Shown piece by piece: positions 1 through 12,800 of a stretch of 64,000 bases of DNA. The position numbers and the translations under genes are program-made. The stretch's first letter is position 1; the number at the start of each line of letters is the position of its first letter. This DNA is from Hyperoodon ampullatus. Its lineage: Eukaryota; Chordata; Mammalia; Artiodactyla; Ziphiidae. The notes under the pieces are model-generated. The model saw only the letters and a program-made list of their open reading frames with translations. It was not told the DNA's origin and did no database searches. The stretch spans positions 62,437,582-62,501,581 of the forward strand of contig OX457068.1 of NCBI GenBank assembly GCA_949752795.1, in the 5' to 3' direction.

Positions 1-805
1 ATTTTTTTCCCCAGTAGGTTAACCTTTATCTGAACTAAAACACCTCCTCCTACTCTAGGATTGGCTCATCCTTGCCAGCCCCCAACCTGGCCACTTTTTT
101 GTTCAGCTTCCCATTATCTCCTTGCAACAGATACTGAGATTCTGACCCTGTAGCAGGCTATTTTAATCTGGCATTTTGATGTTCTGAGCATTTTGACATG
201 CTTGTCTGGGTTGATTTGCTTAATAGTTTTACTATTTCCCATTTATGCTGCTTGGTATAAATTGTCAATAATGATTACATTTTGGAGACGATTTTTTCCT
301 TCCATCCATAATCACCACTTCAAAACCTATGTGGCCACAGTAAAAGAGCTTCACCAGGATGAAAACCCATCCTGGCACACTAAACATGTGGGAAGGGAAA
401 GAGAGAGGGAAGGAAAGATAGAAGGAGGGAGGGAGAGCGGAGGAGGGAGAGAGGGAGTGAAGGAAGCAAAAGAACAGCAGATTTTTCAAAGGGACAGCGG
501 CCACAGGGAAGGATCCTGCATCTTCCCTGTCCACTTCTCTGTTTCCCGTCCTGGAGAATCATCCGAGTGGTTCCTCTCTTGGTTTTCCACATGACTAAAC
601 CCCACGGGTCTCATCTAATCATACTTAGAGCCGCCTGGCTGCCTCTCCCCAGTTCCTCCATTACCCGCAGAGCCTGGCGGGGGTGCAGACCTGGGCACAC
701 CACCCACCCCATCTCACCTTCCTTCCTCCACACCCACGCCAAGCAGGGGTCTCGCCAGTGGCCTGGCTGAGTGTGGGGCTGCCTGGGGGCTCCATACCTC
801 ACAAC
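1..805. other. 5' flank and presumed 5' UTR of SIGLEC15
   Basis: No coding gene supported. It should contain the proximal promoter and 5' UTR of SIGLEC15, but I see no clear TATA box and no CpG island at this end. A purine-rich tract lies in the middle. The transcription start cannot be fixed from sequence alone. Confidence 0.5.
389..475 (+). repeat. Purine-rich (GA)n low-complexity tract
   Basis: Almost pure A/G made of GGAAG, GAGA and GGAGG units, about 330-415 nt upstream of the SIGLEC15 start codon. Confidence 0.8.
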
Positions 806-857
806 ATGGAAGGTTCCTTCCAACTCCTGGCCTCCTTGATGTGCGTCATCCTGATGG
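806..857 (+). CDS. SIGLEC15: SIGLEC15 coding exon 1 (signal peptide)
   Basis: Starts MEGSFQLLASLMCVILM, a hydrophobic signal peptide close to the mammalian orthologues. The ATG has A at -3 and G at +4, a good Kozak context. The exon ends after the first base of a glycine codon at the donor GTGAGT (858-863), leaving phase 1, which the next exon completes. Confidence 0.9.
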
Positions 858-3800
858 GTGAGTCTCCCACTCTGCTCTCTGGTGCATTTTCAGAACAGAA
901 TAGATTCTCACAAAATTTTAGGTACGGTCTTCTCTCCCTGCACTCAGGGCAGCTGGGTTGCCAGGGCCTCCAGGCCTGTGGGGAAGGGAGAGCTGCACTT
1001 TGGGAGGCTGCGGTGACAGAAGCCAGAAGTTCAAGTCCAGGCTTTGCCTTGGGTTCCTGGTGACTTGAGGCAGTGCCTGGACTCCTCGGGGCCTCTGTGT
1101 CTCTACCTGTAGAAAGGCCTCCTGCCCAGGCCTTTGCTGTGAGGATCCAGGGGCGTAACAGGCCAGCTCTGGGGAGGACAGCGCAGGCTCTGACAGACTG
1201 GGGGTGTTGTTGTCATCCAAGTGCTTTGCTTCTTAACAGGCACAGCCCCGGGAAAGAGGGGAGAGCCCATGGCTGTTTGGGGTAAGGGTGGGGTGCCGTC
1301 ACTTGGGGAGTAGGGCAAGTGATCGAGGGCACCCTGACCGCCCAGCAGGAACCCCAAGAAGTGAGTGGGAACCCTTGGCTGCAGGCTTAAGTATCAATGT
1401 CACTTCACTTAAGGTCACTTAGCTCAAGGAGTCGGTGGCCCTAGGAACAGTATTTCTCAAAAGGTGGTCATGGACCATCTGCATCAGAATCCCTGGAGTG
1501 GCGTGCATTTGTTAACACGTTCTGGGACTTCCCTGGTGGTCCAGTGGTTAAGACTTTACCTTTCAATGCAGGGAGTGTGGGTTCGATCCCTGGTTGGGGA
1601 GCTAAGATCCCACATGCCTCGTGGCCAAAAAACCAAAACTTAAAACAGAAGCAGTATTGTAACAAATTCAATAAAGACTTTAAAAATGGACCACATCAAG
1701 AAAAAAAAAAAAAAAAAAAAGCAGGTTCTTCAACTCCACCCCAGATCTGCAGAATCCGAATATGTCAGGAGCAGCGCCCAGGAATCTGCATGTTCAACCA
1801 CCTTGGGTGATTGTGATGCACGATGCAGTTGAGGGCCATTGGGATAATGACAAAGGCAACCCTCATGAGCCCCTCTGTCCAGGCCCCAATCCTCTCCTTG
1901 ACCCCACTCAGCCTGAGACATCCTCATGACTGTGTTCCTGGACTTGGCATCCAGGCCTCCATGTGCACAGCCATTGGTCATCACGTGCCACATGGTGACA
2001 GCACTGACATCATGGTGTTCCAAGCTGTTAGTCAATCTTCCTTGGGTGGAGTCCTATCTCCACGACTGGATTATAAATTCCCACTCCTCAGGCCTTTGAT
2101 CCTTCCTCTCTAGCATTCAACACAGAGTGGAGTTCTGTTCGAGGCTGCATTGAATACTAACAGCAAGTGCCTACATAGCTCTTATTAAGTGCTGGGCACT
2201 TTAATTAGTAATTCACGTAAGCAACATAATCCTATGAGAAAGGAACTATTATAGTCCCTTTTCACAGATGAGAAAACTGAGGCACAAAGAGGTTCAGTGG
2301 GCGGTGCAGGGTGAAACTGGGATTTGAACTTGGGGGTGTGTGGCTCAAGTCGGGACCACACCACCACCTCTTGACCCCATACTGCCCACTGTCCCACCCA
2401 CAGAGTCCTGTGGTGGGGGCTGATAGAGGAGGGGCTTCCTTTTCCCACGTTGACTTAACTCAGCCATCTTTCTGGATGATTTCGGGTTGGGTCCCACATA
2501 GAGGGTGGGGCTGGAAGAGGTGACCCTGCCCACAACTGGGGCAGACAGGAGAACAGGTCAGACGAGGCTGCGAATCCTGGCTCTGCTATTTCCTAACTGT
2601 GTGGCCCTGAGCAGGTTACCTAACTTCTCTGAGCCTCGGTAAATGGGGGTCCCCATGACCTCGTGGGTGCTTGAAGGAGAATTAGATCATGGGTGGAAGG
2701 CCCCCAGCACAGTCCTGGCGCTCAGCGGTTGTGCAGTAAATGGTAGTGAAACGTGGCTCGAGTCATATAGCTTCAAGGGACACTAGGTTTGGGTTCTTTT
2801 TTTGTTTTGGTTTGGTTTTTTTCTCCTGCTAAGAGTCAGCAGCTATGAATCAGTGAAAGACAAAAAAAAAAAAAAAAAAAAAAAAAACTTACAGGAAGCA
2901 TGAGTAGTCACATGTTCAAGTACAAAACCCAGACCACACAAATGCTCCAGCTGCGTGTCACGACTCCCCAGGGAGGCGGGGCACACGTGGGATCTATGCA
3001 GCTGGGTCAGCGAGGGGACCCCTCTTCTCGTGGTCGGCAGCTGCTTCACCGCTGAGACTAAGAGCTCTTAAACCAGGGTGAGCAGCGTCCCTCTTCCTGA
3101 AACCCCTCTGCAGCCTCTCCATGTGGCAGAGGGCCTGGAAGCAGCCGGAGCCCAGGGACCGGAGAGCAAGGTGGCCACAGGTCACGGTCCCATCCCTGTC
3201 ACACCTCTGAGCACAGGGCCCAGGGCTGGCCTTTGGCAAAAGTGAAGTGGAGGAATTCATCCAGGAAACCCACCCTTCCACTTTCTGTGACTTCTCCCTC
3301 ACACAGGCGTCACCCCCCACCACCCAGCACCCTGGGGCAGCCCCTCATCTCCCAGGGGCCCTCACACTCTCTTTTGTCTTTCCTTTCTGTCTCCCCCCAG
3401 ATCTGCTTTTAGAAAGCGGGAGATGAGGGGTGGTGGGAAGAGCAGTAGTCTGGGAACTCTGGCCACTTAGTGACCTTGGACAAGACCTCCACCGGTCCCC
3501 ACATCTCTGATGAGCTGGCGCAGCAATCACAGCAGCTGTTATCCTTGAGGACTGTCGTGCCAGGCTTTTAACGGCCAGCTCATTTACTCTTCACCACAAC
3601 CCTGCAGAGTGGGGGCCCTTTTCCCTGTTTCAGGGAGGCTCAACCAGGTCAGGGCACTTCTGGGTGTCACAGGCTGGATGTGAACTGGAGTCTCCTGAGC
3701 TCGCCTACGTGCAGTGGGTGGTGAGCCTGGGGCAAAGCTTGGGGCTCAGAGGAACTTACTTGGTTAGCTCTGAACCACTGCAAAAAAACAAACTGAGAAG

Positions 3801-6800
3801 GCAAGACAATTCACAGCAGTCACCCAAGGACATGGGGCGCTTATCTGGGCCGCGGGGAAAGGTCAGGGACTGCTGCCGTGGGCCCAGAAGGAAATGGAGG
3901 CTGAATGAGCCGGGACACTGCTGCCCCTGCTGGCTCCTGCGGCGAGCAGCTGGGACCCAGAAGTCCTACCCGGGAGGAGGAGGGGTGCAGGGACAGGTGG
4001 AATCAGAACTCCCAAGAGCAGTACGCTGCGCGGACACTGCCCCGGGGCAGGCTCCACCCGCGGCTCTGCATCTTTGTCAGCCCAGGCCAGAGGGGCCAGC
4101 TCCACAACCAAGTGGTCAGAGAGGCAAGGGTTAAAGGGGAAACAGGACACCCCGAGGGCAGAAGGGGAACAGTCAGGCCTTTCACTGACTTGCGTCTCCC
4201 AGCTCCCTGGAGCCTGTGGGGTCTGCTTCCCACCGATGGATGGACTTCCTGGTTCCGCTGCCTCCTCTCCCCTCTGGTCTCTGCCTCATTCTCACTTTTT
4301 CTCCCCCTGATAGCCTGTCTGGACTATATGCAGGCCCAGAAGGAAGAATTACTGAGAGCAAACTGAGGTGCGAGAGGGAATCGGATGAAAGGCAACTGCC
4401 CCAGCTCAAGCCACACACCTAACTGGGGAAGTCCGGTGGCCAAGACGAACATCTGTCTTTGCCCCAAAATACCCTCTCCTGACCCTTCAGGGGCCGCAAT
4501 GCCCAAGAAGCCACCCCTGGAGTCACTCGCTGAGAACACCCCTGCTAACATGTCCAGCTGTCCCCAAGGAGGGTAGCCCCTTACAGACAGCTGGGCTCAT
4601 CAGACTGGCTGCCCGTCAGCTGATACTGTCAGCCCTCCTAGGGGGTGGGGAGCAGACCTCTGAGGGGCTCCACCTCTGAGGGCCACAAGTCTAGCCCTCC
4701 ACGAGGCATCGTCTGTCCATGGTGAGCGCTTGCCTGGCATCATCCTTCTCCCCCTCAGTGCCCATGCTTGTTTCCTCCAGCAACCTGTCACAAAAAGCCC
4801 ACCCCAGCAGACCTAATTCTTGTTAAAGCGCCACTCTCTGAGGACACCCCCATTGGCCATTATCCCATTACAGCCGCCACTACTGGCTTGCTTTCCTCTC
4901 TGTGGTCCAGGGACAGCAACTGCCGCATGCTCAGATACAAAATCGTAAACAGTTTTCTCGCTAGTTCACATAAATGCCATCACACAGAACGCACTGCACA
5001 TGAGCTACAGAGAGGCTCCCATGCACATCCCTGCCTCCTTCCTCACCAAGGAGCTGGTGGGAATCTGGTTGAGCTGCAGGCAAAACCAAGGTCTCTATTT
5101 CTGATCCATCCAGATGCCACTTCTGCCCATCCAGGTTCTGCAGATGTTTCTACTGCCGAGTTCTCGTCCCACCCTGACACCACTGGCACAGGGGCTTTGG
5201 GATAATAGGTCCAGGGTGAGTTAACTCCCCCTCAGTTGACTCGTGCTTATGATTACGTGGAAGCTGGTACCCAGTGCTGCAGCCCCAGCCCCCCCTCAAT
5301 GAGCATCGTCACCACGGGAGGCAGGAGCGAGCAATGTGGAGAGTTTAGTAAACGGCTGCACAGGACCATCAAGAGTGGATGCCTCTTTCCGAGTAGCTGA
5401 GTTTTCTCAACAGCTAATGGCTTACTTTAAGTACCTAAAAGCCTTTCAGTTAATTTTATATTGACATATTTCTAAAATGCTTGCCAGACTTCCTTGTCAT
5501 TTTTATCCAAATATCATTTTTGGACACAGACTTTTAGATTTAAAATTCTCCTTAGTGGGCTTCCCTGGTGGCGCAGTGGTTGAGAGTCCACCTGCCGATG
5601 CAGGGGACGCGGGTTCGTGCCCCAGTCCGGGAAGATCCCAACATGCCGCGGAGCGGCTGGGCCCGTGAGCCATGGCCGCTGAGCCTGCGTGTCTGGAGCC
5701 TGTGCTCCGCAACGGGAGAGGCCACAACAGTGAGAGGCCCGCGTACTGCAAAAAAAAAAAAATAAAAAATAATAAAAATTCTCCTTAGTAAGTATCTAGA
5801 GACATCATTTGACAGATGAGCCCACTGAGGCCAGAGAGCTATGAGGACTCACCTATGGTCACAAAGTCAGGGCCAGTCTAGCCAGGGCTACAACCCCAGA
5901 CAGGCGCCTGAGACCCCATGCGAGGGGCACGTCTCTCATGGCAATGAACCTTTCCAAGGTGACTCAGGTCATCCCCGCGAGCAACGTTTCACTAGCCTGC
6001 TGCAGTGTCATGATGCCTCAAGGGCCTCTGCACTTACCCCTCCCTAAAGGGTACTTTTATCATTTCTGTCCTGATTGTCACATTATTTTTACTGAAATTG
6101 CCTCCCTGACTGAACGCTGATTATCATCCCTTGCTGCTTTCAATGCACTACAAACTGAAGACACTTTCTAGCTTTTCAATCTGTATTTCCCAAGTCTGGG
6201 AAGCTAATTAAACAAACTCATTAGAATCATGTATAAATGAAAAACAAACAATGGCTGAGCAATGGACAGGCTGTAAACACACTGAGGCAGCCACTAATTG
6301 TCACCATAGCTGTATCCCCAACACTCAGCACGGTATCAAGCACAAGACAGACCCTCAATAAACATCTATTGAGTGAATAAGTACATGAATCTATGACTAG
6401 CTTTCAGGTGAGCTAAGGGCAAGGCCTGCGCTATTGCATGACATGTGGTCTAAGGTGCCAAGTTGAGCCACAGATGGTGTAGTTTCTGGCATCAGTGTCC
6501 TGAACACCCGTTTCACCCTGTATCGCCTTGAGTTGTCCGTCCAGAGCCCTTCTCCTTCCCCACCACTGGTTAGCACCACCCCCATGCTCCCTCCTGGTCC
6601 CACTCTCTTTGCACGGCTAGTGAAGGAGGGAACTAACATCACTGAGCATTTGCTGAGTGTCAGCACCGTCCGGGTGACCTTCACATGTGACTTCATTCCA
6701 TCCTCAATCCTATGAGGAAAGTACTATGTACCCCATTTTGCAGCAGAGGATCCTGAGACCTGGAACATTAAGCAACTCGCCCAAAGATCTCCCTGTAAGT

Positions 6801-9800
6801 GGATGAGCCTAGAACAGTGCCAGGCACAGACTGGGTGCTTGATACAAGTAAGAATGTCACCCATGTCCAGCCGCACCAAAGCTGGAACGCTCTTCACCGT
6901 GCCCAGTGGCCCACCATTGAGAGGAGGGATTTCGGACAAGGGGAAGAATGTGGGCCTCCTGTTGACCCCCGGGGGTTGATAGACGTGAAGCAGGAAGAGT
7001 AGAGACCCTGTCAAAAGGAGCTGTGGTTCCAGTTCCAGGGGCTGTCCCTGCCCTGTCCTAAGAGACATGCAGGAGCTCCCAGAGGGAATAGTAAATGTCC
7101 CAGGAGGCTGGGGAGCTTGGATTCCTGCCAAAGCAAATGCATTTGCTCCCTGGGTAATTCCTATTGAGACTTCCCACCTTCACCTCAAGTCCCCTGGGTG
7201 AACTCAACCAAAGGTCTCTGTGTAAAAGTGAGTCCAGGTGCCCGCCTCTTGGAACACCATGCAGCAGACAAACAGGAAACACAAATCTTCCCTTAATGGG
7301 AGCCAAGACTGTCACACTTGGTGAAAGGGCCTCTGTGTGCCCTCTCTCCTCCCAGAGCAGCATCCAGCCAGGGAGGAGGGGCCCTGACCTGTCATTTGTA
7401 CCACACGTCAGATGCTCCTAATCTAGGCTGTCATCCTCGAGCAGCACAGAGTCCAGGGACAAGGTCAGAACATGACCCACCTATTGTCAAAATTCAGCCT
7501 CTGTTCACTGGTGCCGGATTAAACCCCCCTGGAGGGGCTCTGCTCTAGGAGACAGAGTTTTGGGTGAAGTAGAAAGAAATAGCATTATTGCTTTGCCAGG
7601 CAAAGGGGGCCACAGTGGGCTAATGCCCTCAAAACTGTGTGTCCCGCCCTGGAGCGGGTAGTGAGGAGTCTTACAGTGTTCAAGGAGCAGGGCGTGGTCA
7701 GCTCACGGACACTCTTCTGATTGGTTGGTGGTGAGGTCATCAGGAGTCAGCATCATCAACCTTCCGGCTGGTCTGGGGTCTCCATGCTTGCGGGCAGCAT
7801 ACAGTTAACTTCTCCCACCTGGTGGCGGTTTCAGTCTCTGCAAAACAGCTCAAAGGACTTGGCTCAGAATATTATCTATGGTCTTTGAGGAAGAACTAGA
7901 GGTCCTTGACTTTGTTTCCTGGCTAAAGTATAATTATTTTGTGTTGCTTGACTGTTTTCCTTTCTTTCTGCATTTTCTCACTTTTCTGATGAAATTGATT
8001 CTTTGACTACAGTTTTTCTACAGACGAAAGGCAGGCGGAGGACATGGGTAGGGATCTGTTCCGGGAAGACCTCCTAGGTTCCTGCTCAGTTACACTCCGA
8101 GGGGAAGCCTTGGCTCTGCCTGGTTGGCCAAATGACGTTGCCAAGTCCCTCAGGCTCTCTGAGCCTCAGATCCCCTTTCCGAAAGGGGGGCTAATGACAG
8201 CACCCCATGGATTGTATCGCTTATGGAATAAGATTAGCAATGTCTCCCAACGAGCCCCCGAAGCACCATGTACTCTGACACCCTTATCCTCTCACGCCCT
8301 GCAACCTCTATGCTGATGTCTGTACTTCCATTTTACCCTTTGCCTAGAATGCCTTCAGCCTACTTCAGGGCTTAGCAAATCCCACTCCTTTCTCAAGGCT
8401 CTGCTGAGGCGGCAGCCCCTCTCTCATGGGACTTTCAATCAACCCCTGCCCACCCACCCTTCCTGCCAGCCCGGGCACCCTCCCTTCTGCTCTCTCTCAG
8501 CAATTCAATTCAATGTCAACTACTATGTGGCAGGCACGTGCTGGGCAACAGCTGCACAAATATGACCCCCACACATGTTCCCTGCCCTCCCGGAGTTTCT
8601 GGGTGCCTGGACGAGACATACAGTTGAACAGGCAATGCCCATACAGAGGAAGCACTTCTGCCAGCCCTGGGGCATGGGGAAGGGGTGCCAGACCCAGGCT
8701 TAGGGCTCAGTGAAGGCCTCCCGCTGTAGGATGACTCAGCGGAGGCCCGGGGACGACTAGGAGGGAGCTGGTGAGTGAAAGGCGCCAGGAACCATGTTCA
8801 GACAGAGGGAACATTGTTCATGTCCCTCATTAGAGCACCTGGCAGGTTTTAGTGTAACTACGGGCTCCCAGATCTGTCACCCTTTCTGAGCTGTGAGCTC
8901 CAACAGGCTGACAAATTATTCTCTTGCTCTTTGTAGCCCTGGCTCTAATCCCAGTGCCTGGCTTCGAGTGGGGAATGTGTCCGATCAGTGCTGGCCAGTT
9001 GATGAATGCACAACAGTAAACAGTCCCTGGGGAGTCAATGCCTGGCTCCGTGATGCCTGCAAAATGCAGAAGGTCAGAGGAGGCTGAGGTCACAGAGGGT
9101 GGGAACGCAGGGAAACTGAGGCAGGGGCTGAGCCTCAAGATTGGGAGATGCTTTCTGCAGCTAGAAGTACTGACTGAACGAGAAAAACCTTCAGGAAGGG
9201 TCTCTCAAATTTGGAACTAGGCCCTTTGATTATTAACAACTGAACAAACGAGCTCTTACTAGGGAAAGATGTCAAGTCCCCCGCTTGGGTTCAAAAGCAT
9301 ACTTCCACTTGTCCAGAAGAAAGGAGATTTGGCTTAGAAGCAGACTGTGTGAAAAAAAAAGCAGACTGTGTGGTTTTATTTCATTGCAAGCTCGGCACGA
9401 TCCCAAAGTGAGGTTTTCTATGAGGCACAGCTCACACAACCCGATTCATACCCCACTCTACCTGGCCCAGCACATCTGGAACACACACCTGGAGCCCCCG
9501 GGGTCAGGACACTACACTGCAAGGAGGGTACCAAGCGGACAGTGAGGATGGAGAGGGGCAGGTGAAGGACTAAGACCTCTGCCAGAGAAGGGAAGGCTCA
9601 CTGGGTCCAGGGTAGCCATGATGGCATCCCGGGAGGGCCATCACAGGGAAGGAAGGCGAAGGCTCCAGAGAGCGATGGGCCGTCATGTGAGGGGCGGGAA
9701 CCATTGGTTCTGAGCAGGAGGAATGCCTTGACCTGTAGATTACTCATAGATGGTACGGGTCCCCTGGAGGATGGTCTGCCAGCTGTGGGCTGAGGAGATT

Positions 9801-12800
9801 CCTGCCCAGGAGACAAGTGGGGCTACCCCACAGAGCCAAGAGCACTGGACTTGGAGTCATGTGATGTGATGCATGTGAAAGAACCTGGTAAATTGCAAAG
9901 CCCTTTGGAAATATAGGGGCTGGTATAGTATTCCCTGTAAAGATCCCTTTCCTGAACTGTACCTGGGCACTAGAGGCTAAGCCTGTCCCTCCCTTCTGGA
10001 GGAGGCTCCCAGGCCCCCTTACCTGATCCTCCCAGCACTGACACCCATCCACCCACCCCGTTCACCCCACCCCCAAAGAAGCACACACCTGCAACAAGAC
10101 AGGCAGTGACTCTCTAGCCCTCCGTAAGCTGCAAGCAGAGTGCAGCTTCCAGACCTCAGCTCAACCATACTTCAGAGGCTCACGACATGGGAGGTGAGGA
10201 AACTTGAGCCCAGAGGCACTTGTGCAAAGCAAGGAGGCAGCATAACGGTCCACCCCTCCCTCAGCTCCCTGTCTGGGCACTGGCCTTTTGGGAAGCCCAC
10301 TTGGGTTGACTGTAGAGGAATCTCAGCCACCAACTCAACACACCAGCTTCAAAACATACCACCGCCTCCCAAGGCCTCAGTTTCCCCTCTGTCAATGGGA
10401 GTGCTGCTCTCCTTGGATAAGCCCCAAGTTTCCGTGCATTAGAGTGCCACAGTGAGGTCAGGCAGTCCTGAGGTTGAACATCAGCTTTGCCTCATCCTAG
10501 CTGTGTGACCTCAGGCCTCAAACTCTCTGTGCCTCGGTTTATAACATGTAACCCAGGAATAACTCTGCTTACCTCTAGGATCATTTGTGAGAACTAAAAG
10601 GGATACCACCAGGAACTTGCTCAACACAGAGCTGCACAGTAAGTGCCTTTATTTTTGTCACCTTCTGGGGCGGGGGTGGGGGGTGGTCTTGGGACTGTAC
10701 TGTAACCATAGGATCCCAGGGCTTTTCTGCAGCAGGGCAAGTTTTGATGGGAAAGAGGTTGGGGTCACTGGGCCTGTAAGTGAGGTGGGACCACCCTGAG
10801 TGAGGCAAATAGTCCCAGGGAAATGGGGAGGAGAGTCCAGGCACCTACAAAGTCACGGGAGTCAAAGTCCCAAGAGATGCCTCTCGAGTCCTGGGGTGGG
10901 TTTCCAGACTCCCCCCACCCCCGAGGGCAGGGAGGGCGCTTCCCGACTCCTGAGGTTTCCAGACACCCCGAGGGCGCGGGCAGGGTTGCCGCACGCCGCC
11001 TGCCTCTCGCCCGCCCGCCCGCCCGCCCGCAGGTGCGCCGGCGCAGCGCTGGTCCATGAAGGTGCCGGCCGAGGTGAGTGCGGCGGCGGGCGAGGCGGCA
11101 GTGCTGCCCTGCACCTTCACGCACCCGCACCGCCACTACGACGGGCCGCTCACGGCCATCTGGCGCGCGGGCGAGCCGTACACGGGCCCGCAGGTGTTCC
11201 GGTGCGCGGCGGCGCGGAGCAGCGAGCTCTGCCAGACGGCGCTCAGCCTGCACGGCCGCTTCCGGCTGCTCGGCAACCCGCGCCGCAACGACCTGTCGCT
11301 GCGCGTCGAGCGCCTCACGCCGGCCGACGACGGCCGCTACTTCTGCCGCGTCGAGTTCGCCGGCGAAGTCCACGATCGCTACGAGAGCCGCCACGGCGTC
11401 CGGCTCCGCGTGACCGGTGAGCGCGCCGCCCGCCTCCCCGCCGCGTCCGAGGGCTCCCTAGGTGCGGGCTCTGTGCTGGGATCGGAAGGGGTACAACAGG
11501 CACACCCCTTTCTCTAGAGCAGGGGGTCTCACGCCTGGCGATGGCTACGGGCCACCCGGGAAGCTGTTAAAAATACCCCCGAATCATGGCCCCAGGAAGG
11601 GCTGGGGGAGGCCTGGGTTGGGCATTGTAATGAAGCTCGTGGAGAGTGAATATGCCCGAACAGCTCTCAGACTAGGGGGGAGAAAAACGAGGAGCGGTCA
11701 CCTTAAATATGGCAAGGACTGCAGTGGGCTGTGTGCACAGAGGGGGTGCACAGGGAGCCCACCAAGTGCCCGGCACTTCTCTAGACCCTGTGGTATAAAG
11801 GTGTGGGAACCAGGATCCTAGAGCCGTGGTTTTCAACCCTGGCTGAGCATTGGAATGACCTAAGGAGCTTTGTAAAAATCCCGGAGCGCCCCTGTGGGGG
11901 ACCCAGGCATTCTGGGTTGAGTTTGACGCTGCCAAGAACCTCCCATGTGCCCTTGGGCTGGCTGGGCCGCCTCTCTGAGTGCATTTCAGTTTCTTCGCCC
12001 TTGTCCGCCCCAGTCCCACAGTCCCACCGATTCAGTGAATCGTCTCAAGTCTAGGTCCTGGTGAGGCTGTCTGGGAGTGAGAGGTGCCCTTGAAATCACT
12101 CCAGCAGACTGCCCCCAGTCGTGTGCTACCGCAATAGTAACGACGTTTAGAGAGCACTTGCCCAGGCACCCCACTTGTCAAATCTTCTCAACAGCCGCGT
12201 AATGTAAGGGATCCCCATTTTACACGTGAAGCAACTAAGGCACAGAGCGGCGGAATAACTTGCCTAAGGTCACACGGGTACTGGGACCCTGGCATCGTGG
12301 CGCCCGAGCGCCTCTTCCTTCCTCTCCGTATCACGCCCCCCCCGCCCCGCCCCCCTCCCTTCTCCAACCCTCTGGGCCAAGGGGACGGGGAGGGCTGCCC
12401 CTTGCCCTTGCCTTTCCCTTTGCCTGCCGCTGCTCTGACCGCACTTCGCTTCCTCCCGCTCCTCCTCGGCCGTCGCCCGCAGCCGCCCCGCGGATCGTCA
12501 ACATCTCGGTGCTGCCCGGCCCGGCGCACACCTTCCACGCGCTCTGCACGGCTGAAGGGGAGCCGCCGCCCGCCCTCGCCTGGTCCGGCCCGGCCCTGGG
12601 CAACGGCTCGGCCGCCGTGCCGAGCCCAGGTCAAGATCACGGCCACCAGGTGACCGCCGAGCTGCCCGCGCTGGCCCACGACGGCCGCTACACGTGCGCG
12701 GCCTCCAACAGCCTGGGCCGCGCCGAAGCCAGTGTCTACTTGTTCCGTTTCCACGGCGCCTCCGGGGCCTCAGCAATTGCCCTCCTGCTCGGCGCGCTTG

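Noticed and set aside
193..594. 133-codon open frame upstream of SIGLEC15
   Set aside because: It crosses a purine-rich low-complexity tract, and the peptide is biased with no known domain.
3664..4366. Overlapping frames of about 150 codons in SIGLEC15 intron 1
   Set aside because: No similarity or splice context; similar lengths occur on both strands in this GC-rich stretch.
5557..5640. tRNA gene suggested by A-box and B-box-like sequence
   Set aside because: This is the tRNA-derived head of a CHR SINE; the same sequence recurs at many sites and lacks a tRNA fold.
10765..11394. Long open frame on the - strand across SIGLEC15 exon 3
   Set aside because: It is a product of very high GC with few stop codons. 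The + strand exon is an unmistakable V-set domain, and the reverse product has no recognisable fold.
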